Assembly (NCBI GenBank): GCA_043748015.1
Contig: JAYTOA010000057.1
Span: 1 to 21,700, forward strand
Origin: JAIBBG01 sp043748015
GTDB taxonomy: Bacteria > Bacteroidota > Bacteroidia > Flavobacteriales_D > Sanyastnellaceae
Reading direction: 5' to 3'
Length of the DNA: 21,700 nt
Shown here in pieces: positions 16,784 through 21,700 of the stretch. A program made the translations under genes and the position numbers. How positions within the stretch are numbered: position 1 is the first letter of the stretch; every line of letters starts with the position of its first letter. The notes below the pieces were generated by a model. The model was not told the DNA's origin. It ran no database searches and worked only from the letters and a program-made list of their open reading frames with translations.

Positions 16784-18024
16784 AAATGTACTAAAATAGA
16801 CTTGACAAAGGCACTTTGAAATACTGATTTTAGTGGAAATATTTTCAAATGAAAAAGACTCTTTTTGCAGATCACTATCGCCTCGAAGAATTATCAAAAA
16901 AGGATCCATTGGTCAGAATAAAATCTCTGACTGATTGGAAATTGTTTGGGCGTGAGTTGGAGAAAATGTTTCCAGCTGTGGAGTATCCAAAAGGTGGAAG
17001 ACCCTCTTTCAGCAGGCTTTTGCTGTTTAAGATTGTGTTGTTACAGGAATACTATGGATTGAGTGATCAAGGGATCGAATATCAAATTAATGACCGACTT
17101 AGTTTCATGCGGTTTCTTGATCTCACATTTGATGATAAAGTTCCGGATCAGAATACGATTTGGAATTTCAAGGAGAGTTTAAAAGTGGACAATCGTTCAG
17201 AAAAATTGTTTGACATTTTTTTGAAGCATCTCAGAAAAAATGATTTGATACTTAATAAAGGTTGCATAATAGATGCATCCATTGTGAAGGCTCCTGTCCA
17301 ACGCAATAGCAAGGAGGAAAATGATAGCATCAAGCATGGAGAAACACCACTGTGGGATGAAAAGAAGAAGGCACACAAAGATGTTGATGCAAGATGGACG
17401 AGCAAACATGGTAAAAATTACTATGGATATAAGAACCACATCAAGATTGATCAATCAAGCTAATTCATCACCGCATGTCATGTCACACCAGCACACGTGC
17501 ACGATTCACAAGTTGTATTTGAGTTGATTGACAAGCACGATAGAGGTCATTCACTTTATGCCGATAGTGCTTATTGCGGCAAGGAAATCGCTGATATTCT
17601 TTCCCGCTTTGGCATTCAGAGAAGAATACAAAAGAAGGGAGTTAGAAATAAACCCTTGACCGAAAAGGAACAAGAGAGAAATCATCAACTCTCCAAAAAA
17701 AGATGCAGGGTTGAGCACGTATTCGGATTTATGCGAAAGAAGTTCAAGGAAGTTGGTGTCAGAGCGATCGGTTTCGCCAGAGCGAAGCGCGACATTGTAA
17801 TGAAAAATTTGGTTTATAATATTCATCGACACGCATACTTGCCAAGTTAGATAGGTCCAAAGGTGAAAAATCACCTTAAAAAGTAATAAAATGAGCGAAA
17901 TGCTCACGAGAAAATTGAATTCAAGTGCCACTCCAAGAAAATCTCACTTCAAAATAAATGAATGACAACGATTTTTCAAATCACAAATTTCGAATAACGC
18001 TAAATCGAGTTAATGGAAGTTGCC
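16758..18024 (+). mobile_element. IS5-family insertion sequence, complete but inactive
   Basis: The element is 1267 bp, bounded by inverted repeats of about 26-30 bp and flanked on both sides by TTAA (16754-16757 and 18025-18028), which fits a 4-bp YTAR-type target duplication as in IS5. Left end ggtaacttccaataac and right end (reverse complement) ggcaacttccattaac differ at two positions over 16, with a second matching block ttagc further in. It encodes one DDE transposase broken by a stop codon. It lies 28 bp past the purL stop and about 600 bp from the protease start, so it does not disrupt a recognisable gene. A hairpin aaggtga/tcacctt lies just after the transposase (17869-17886). Confidence 0.88.
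16849..17850 (+). pseudogene. IS5-family DDE transposase with one in-frame stop
   Basis: The frame 16849-17850 would encode 333 residues, the usual size for the family. It is interrupted only by TAA at 17461-17463 (codon 205). The codons on both sides stay in the same frame and read as one protein: ...GYKNHIKIDQSS, stop, FITACHVTPAHVHDSQVV.... Lysine is a common residue at this place, so AAA or AAG changed to TAA is likely. Catalytic residues are D142 (IIDASI), D239 (YADSAY) and E289 (RVEHVFGF). The stop separates the first from the other two, so neither fragment can work alone. The N-terminal part carries the KGGRPSF...LSDQGIEYQINDRLSF...PD..TIW.F region typical of the family. Confidence 0.9.
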
Positions 18025-18028
18025 TTAA
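17999..18028. repeat. IS right inverted repeat with TTAA flank
   Basis: This is the right end of the element, inverted relative to 16754-16783. The same end sequence recurs at 81-100 of the window (19 of 20 bases), at the truncated 5' edge of the first gene. Confidence 0.85.
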
Positions 18029-18056
18029 GTAAAAGCAATATGTTTTGATAAGGCAA

Positions 18057-20294
18057 TTACTCCTGCATCATTTTTTCCGCGATGCTGTTTTCGTAGAGAT
18101 TTCTGTAGTCTTCGATATAGCCAAAATTCTCGTCATCAATGGTGACTCTCGCTTTGGTGACATGGCCTAATAGAATAACCTGCACGTTGTTTTCTACTAC
18201 GAAATCGAGGAACTCGTCTTCGTAGTCTTCAACAACGGTGACAGCAATTCGGCTTTGAGATTCGCCAAAAAGGAAAGCGTCTTTTCTGATTTCTCCATCG
18301 GTAACGATGTCAAAACCGAGGCTATTCGGCATTCCCATTTCGCAAAGCGTGACAAACAATCCGCCGTCGCTCACATCGTGAGCTGAGCTGATATAATTGT
18401 TTTTGATCAGCCCTTTCATGCATTCCTGAAGTTGGAATTCTTCTTCGATATCGAAATAGGGAGCAGGAGAATTTTTCACGCCGTGAAACGAACTCAAATA
18501 CTCAGATGAATTGATGTCGTCGCGGGGTATTCCGAGCAAATAGATGAGATCACCTTTGTATTTGAAGTCGAGCGTGGTGTGAAGTGATTTGTCTTTCATC
18601 AAACCAAGCATACCAATTGTAGGGGTTGGAAATACCGGCTTTGCAGTTCCATCATCGTTTGTTGTTTGATTGTAAAAACTCACATTTCCGCCGGTAACAG
18701 GCGTATTGAATTTTTTACATGCCGTACTCATGCCTTTAATGGCGCCAACAAATTGCCAGTATACTTCCGGATTATATGGATTGCCAAAATTGAGGCAATT
18801 GGTGATTGCCGAAGGCTCGCCTCCACTACACACAATATTTCTTGCTGCTTCACTCACTGCTATCATCGTTCCGACTTCCGGATCATTGTTCACGTATCTC
18901 GGATTGCAATCGACCGTTAGCACAAGCGCTTTGCTGGTGTTTTTGATATTCACGATAGCCGCGTCTGACGGCTTATTGGTGGTCATATTTACAGTGCCCA
19001 CCATACTATCGTATTGTTCGTATATCCACTTTTTACTGGCGATGTTGTGATTCGCCATCAATTGTCGAGCAACGACTACGCAATCATCCGGCTCTGTGAT
19101 TTGACTGATATTGAATTTTTTTGCTTCTTTAAATGAAGGCGGTTCTTTGTATTCTCTTTCGTAAACAGGAGCTCCTCCGCCAAGTACAAGGCTCTTTGCA
19201 GGAATTTCGGCCACTTGTTCTTTTCCGAAGAAGTAACGAAGCGTGTCGCCTTTTGTAACGACACCAATTTTTACGGCATGCAAATCCCACTTTTCAAAAA
19301 TGGCATTGACAATTTTTTCCTTTCCTTTTTTGACAACGATGAGCATGCGTTCTTGCGATTCACTCAATAGAATTTCGAACGGAAGCATTCCTTCCTGACG
19401 AACAGGCACCAGGTCGAGTTGAATATCCATTCCAACATTTCCTCCGGCGCTCATTTCAGAAGTGCTGCAAGTAATGCCTGCTGCGCCCATGTCTTGCATG
19501 CCCACAATGGCGTCCGTTTGCGCAAGTTCCATGGTCGCTTCCAACAATAATTTTTCCTGAAATGGATCTCCCACTTGCACACTCGGAAGATCAGAAGCGC
19601 TGTCCTTCGTCATGTCTTTAGAAGCGAAAGAAGCACCCTTGATGCCATCCTTCCCGGTAGCTGAACCGACTATGAACACCGGGTTTCCCACGCCACCCGC
19701 TTTGGATGAAATAATTTTATCAATATCCACGAGTCCAACCGACATTGCATTCACCAAACAATTTTCCTGAAAAGATTCATCGAAAAAAACTTCACCGCCG
19801 ACTGTTGGTATTCCGAACGCATTTCCATAATCACCGATTCCTTTTACAACACCGCTCATCAGCCATTTCGTTCTAGGGTTATCGAGTTTTCCGAAACGAA
19901 GAGAATTGAGTTGAGCCACGGGACGAGCGCCCATTGTGAAAATATCGCGATTGATTCCACCAACACCTGTGGCAGCTCCTTGATATGGCTCTATTGCACT
20001 CGGGTGATTGTGCGATTCAATTTTGAAAGCACAACCCATTCCATCACCGATATCAACTATTCCGGCATTTTCTTCACCAGCTTTTACAAGCATATGCTTT
20101 CCATCTTTTGGAAGTGTCTTCAACCATTTGATAGAATTTTTGTACGAGCAATGTTCGCTCCACATCACAGAGTACACGCACATTTCCGTGAAGTTTGGCG
20201 TGCGACCTAAGACCTCTGTTATTTTTTCAAATTCATCAGTGCGAAGTCCCATTTCCTGGGCTTGTTCGATAGTTGCGATATTGGTAGATGACAT
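18057..20294 (-). CDS. purL: Phosphoribosylformylglycinamidine synthase, PurL subunit
   Basis: The 745-residue protein is the small (PurS/PurQ-dependent) form of FGAM synthase, which turns FGAR, glutamine and ATP into FGAM in step four of purine synthesis in the cytoplasm. Visible marks are MWSEHCSYKNS (His48 corresponds to the catalytic His of small PurL), FKIESHNHPS (91-99, metal/ATP site), GDPFQEK, QDMGAAGITCS, the second AIRS-type half with TGGNVSFYNQ, and SAHDVSDGGL near the C-terminus. The length is normal and no damage is seen. No other pur gene is in the window, so it is not in a visible pur operon. The gene's 3' flank was hit by the IS 28 bp past the stop, and no terminator remains between them. 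Confidence 0.97.
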   Translation of the reverse strand: MSSTNIATIEQAQEMGLRTDEFEKITEVLGRTPNFTEMCVYSVMWSEHCSYKNSIKWLKTLPKDGKHMLVKAGEENAGIVDIGDGMGCAFKIESHNHPSAIEPYQGAATGVGGINRDIFTMGARPVAQLNSLRFGKLDNPRTKWLMSGVVKGIGDYGNAFGIPTVGGEVFFDESFQENCLVNAMSVGLVDIDKIISSKAGGVGNPVFIVGSATGKDGIKGASFASKDMTKDSASDLPSVQVGDPFQEKLLLEATMELAQTDAIVGMQDMGAAGITCSTSEMSAGGNVGMDIQLDLVPVRQEGMLPFEILLSESQERMLIVVKKGKEKIVNAIFEKWDLHAVKIGVVTKGDTLRYFFGKEQVAEIPAKSLVLGGGAPVYEREYKEPPSFKEAKKFNISQITEPDDCVVVARQLMANHNIASKKWIYEQYDSMVGTVNMTTNKPSDAAIVNIKNTSKALVLTVDCNPRYVNNDPEVGTMIAVSEAARNIVCSGGEPSAITNCLNFGNPYNPEVYWQFVGAIKGMSTACKKFNTPVTGGNVSFYNQTTNDDGTAKPVFPTPTIGMLGLMKDKSLHTTLDFKYKGDLIYLLGIPRDDINSSEYLSSFHGVKNSPAPYFDIEEEFQLQECMKGLIKNNYISSAHDVSDGGLFVTLCEMGMPNSLGFDIVTDGEIRKDAFLFGESQSRIAVTVVEDYEDEFLDFVVENNVQVILLGHVTKARVTIDDENFGYIEDYRNLYENSIAEKMMQE

Positions 20295-20314
20295 GCGGAT
20301 TGTTTTTCTTTCGG

Positions 20315-20322
20315 CGAAATTA
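20315..20322 (-). promoter_or_regulatory. Candidate purL -7 promoter element
   Basis: Read on the minus strand this is TAATTTCG, one base from TAnnTTTG, about 20 bases before the purL start. A TTG lies 18 bases further upstream (near 20341-20343) as a possible -33 element. The leader would be very short. Confidence is low because the motif is weak. Confidence 0.3.
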
Positions 20323-20495
20323 CTAAGTGTATTCGGGAAGCAACTATTCTGCTTTCAACAAGAATTACTAAATTGGTAACATTCTGATTGAATGAGGTTA
20401 CTGAAACTTCATCAACAAGAGTGGCTGACAAGTAATAGTGCTTTGTATTTCTGAGTTGGCTATATCAGTTTAATATCGCTATTGATTACAAAGGA

Positions 20496-21668
20496 ATGAC
20501 CGTTGCAGCCATCATAGTATTGTGTTCATTATTGCTTTTGGCATATGTGTTCGAGATCAGCGCATCTAAAACACGCATTCCATCTGTGATATTGTTGCTG
20601 TTGCTGGGTGGTATGATGCGACAGCTATTGATATTCTTTCAGATCAACTTGCCGGACTTTCAAGGCATGCTGCCGATACTTGGAACAATTGGTTTGATAC
20701 TCATTGTTCTTGAAGGCGCACTCGAATTGGAATTGAATCGATCCAAGTTGCCGATAATTCGAAAATCAATTATGGTGGCTTCTATACCATTGTTGGTTCT
20801 CTCTTTCGGACTTGCTTTTTTATTCATGTATTTCGGTGGTTTTAGCTATAAGGATTCATTGATCAATGCGATTCCGTTTGCTGTCATTAGTAGCGCCATT
20901 GCCATACCCAGTGCTCGAAATTTATCAAAGGCAAATCGGGAATTTGTCACCTATGAAAGCAGCATATCGGATATCCTTGGCGTTTTGCTTTTCAATTTCA
21001 TTGCACTCAATCAATATGTCAGTTTGAATTCGATTTGGATTTTCTTATTAGAGCTGATCTTGATTATTGCAGTTTCATTTGTGTCTGTGAGTGGACTTTC
21101 TTTATTGCTCAGTCGCATCAAACATCAAGTTTCATATACACCTGTAATTCTACTTGTGATTTTGATTTACATGGTTTCGAAAGTCTATCATCTCCCGGGT
21201 TTGATTTTCATACTTGTCTTCGGATTGTTTCTTGGTAACCTGGATGAATTCAAGGGCAATAAATGGATTCAGAAACTGCATCCGGAAAAACTGAGCAAGG
21301 AAGTTGTGAAGTTTAAAGAGATTACGGTTGAAGCGACATTTCTCGTCAGGACGCTTTTCTTTTTATTGTTTGGTTATCTGATGAATCCAAGTGAGATTTT
21401 TAACCCGGATACTATACTGTGGGCGCTGGGTATTATCGTGTTGATAATGGTTATTCGAGCGATTCAACTCAAACTTACAGGAATGTTGCTTTCGCCATTA
21501 TTGTTTATTGCTCCAAGAGGATTGATCACGGTGTTGTTGTTCTTAGCCATCGAACCGGCAAGTAATATTTCCATAGTAAATAATTCGCTTGTGATACAAG
21601 TGATTCTTATTTCAGCGTTAGTGATGATGGTTGGATTGATGACCGGAAAGGGAAGAGTTGAAACCTGA
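20496..21668 (+). CDS. CPA-family cation:proton antiporter
   Basis: The 390-residue protein is almost wholly made of hydrophobic segments (about 11-12 membrane helices) with no soluble C-terminal domain. It follows the Na+/H+ exchanger fold: LEGALELEL after helix 3, a helix 4 region ISSAIAIPSA (about 131-140), helix 5 with YESSISDILG (Asp159 is the ion-site acid), and a C-terminal APRGLITVLLFLA segment with the conserved Arg. It would exchange Na+ or K+ for protons at the inner membrane for pH and salt balance. The classic TDP of helix 4 is not present as such, and the ND pair of CPA1 members is SD here. AAAGGA lies directly before the ATG, very close for a binding site. The gene is divergent from purL with a 201-bp shared upstream region. 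Confidence 0.88.
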   Translation: MTVAAIIVLCSLLLLAYVFEISASKTRIPSVILLLLLGGMMRQLLIFFQINLPDFQGMLPILGTIGLILIVLEGALELELNRSKLPIIRKSIMVASIPLLVLSFGLAFLFMYFGGFSYKDSLINAIPFAVISSAIAIPSARNLSKANREFVTYESSISDILGVLLFNFIALNQYVSLNSIWIFLLELILIIAVSFVSVSGLSLLLSRIKHQVSYTPVILLVILIYMVSKVYHLPGLIFILVFGLFLGNLDEFKGNKWIQKLHPEKLSKEVVKFKEITVEATFLVRTLFFLLFGYLMNPSEIFNPDTILWALGIIVLIMVIRAIQLKLTGMLLSPLLFIAPRGLITVLLFLAIEPASNISIVNNSLVIQVILISALVMMVGLMTGKGRVET

Positions 21669-21700
21669 AAGTTGTTCTCGTTAATTTTGAAGGATAGAAC

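Noticed and set aside
16849..17850. Two separate genes (16849-17463 and 17497-17850)
   Set aside because: Both are in the same frame and together make one normal-length transposase. The second has no start context, so they are halves of a single broken gene.
1..21700. CRISPR array, phage genes, toxin-antitoxin or defence island
   Set aside because: I found no regularly spaced repeats, cas-like, phage structural or toxin-antitoxin genes. The repeats in the window are protein-domain repeats, IS ends and one long hairpin.

Overview
The window looks like chromosomal DNA from a member of the Bacteroidota. Four proteins end in C-terminal domains of the type IX secretion system (T9SS, 'PNP...' type A sorting domains). 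There is a TonB-dependent outer-membrane receptor of the OMP_b-brl_3 type. Start codons lack clear Shine-Dalgarno sequences, and some upstream regions carry TAnnTTTG-like -7 elements. I cannot name the genus.

Layout. (1) 1-4131: a beta-helix T9SS protein whose 5' end is cut off at the terminal repeat of an IS, followed 12 bp later by a second T9SS protein. Their last 234 bp are about 94% identical. (2) 4430-7453: a 1007-residue exported fusion of a NagZ-like GH3 hydrolase and a class C beta-lactamase/PBP-like serine hydrolase. (3) 7454-8288: a 192-bp long imperfect inverted repeat, then a doubly frameshifted YegP/DUF1508-type gene. (4) 8289-10715 (-): a TonB-dependent receptor. (5) 10716-11084: a candidate structured RNA or leader ending in a strong intrinsic terminator. 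(6) 11085-12674: a secreted protein of five cysteine-bearing PKD-like repeats. It converges on 12830-16153 (-), a subtilisin-like protease with four CARDB repeats, and the two share a perfect 34-bp palindromic terminator. (7) 16154-16753: about 600 bp with no gene I can support. (8) 16758-18024: a complete IS5-family element with TTAA flanks whose transposase is broken by one in-frame TAA. It sits 28 bp past the purL stop. (9) 18057-20294 (-): purL, divergent from 20496-21668 (+), a CPA-type cation/proton antiporter.

Functionally the window mixes one core metabolic gene (purL) and an ion transporter with cell-envelope and secreted functions: T9SS cargo, a receptor and a wall-directed hydrolase. 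There are clear signs of genome wear: two IS ends at different loci, a dead transposase, a decayed small gene and a recently copied sorting domain. I found no CRISPR array, phage module, toxin-antitoxin pair or recognisable defence system. The least explained items are the structured RNA/leader at 10885-11026, the long hairpin at 7568-7759, and the IS end fused to the first gene.
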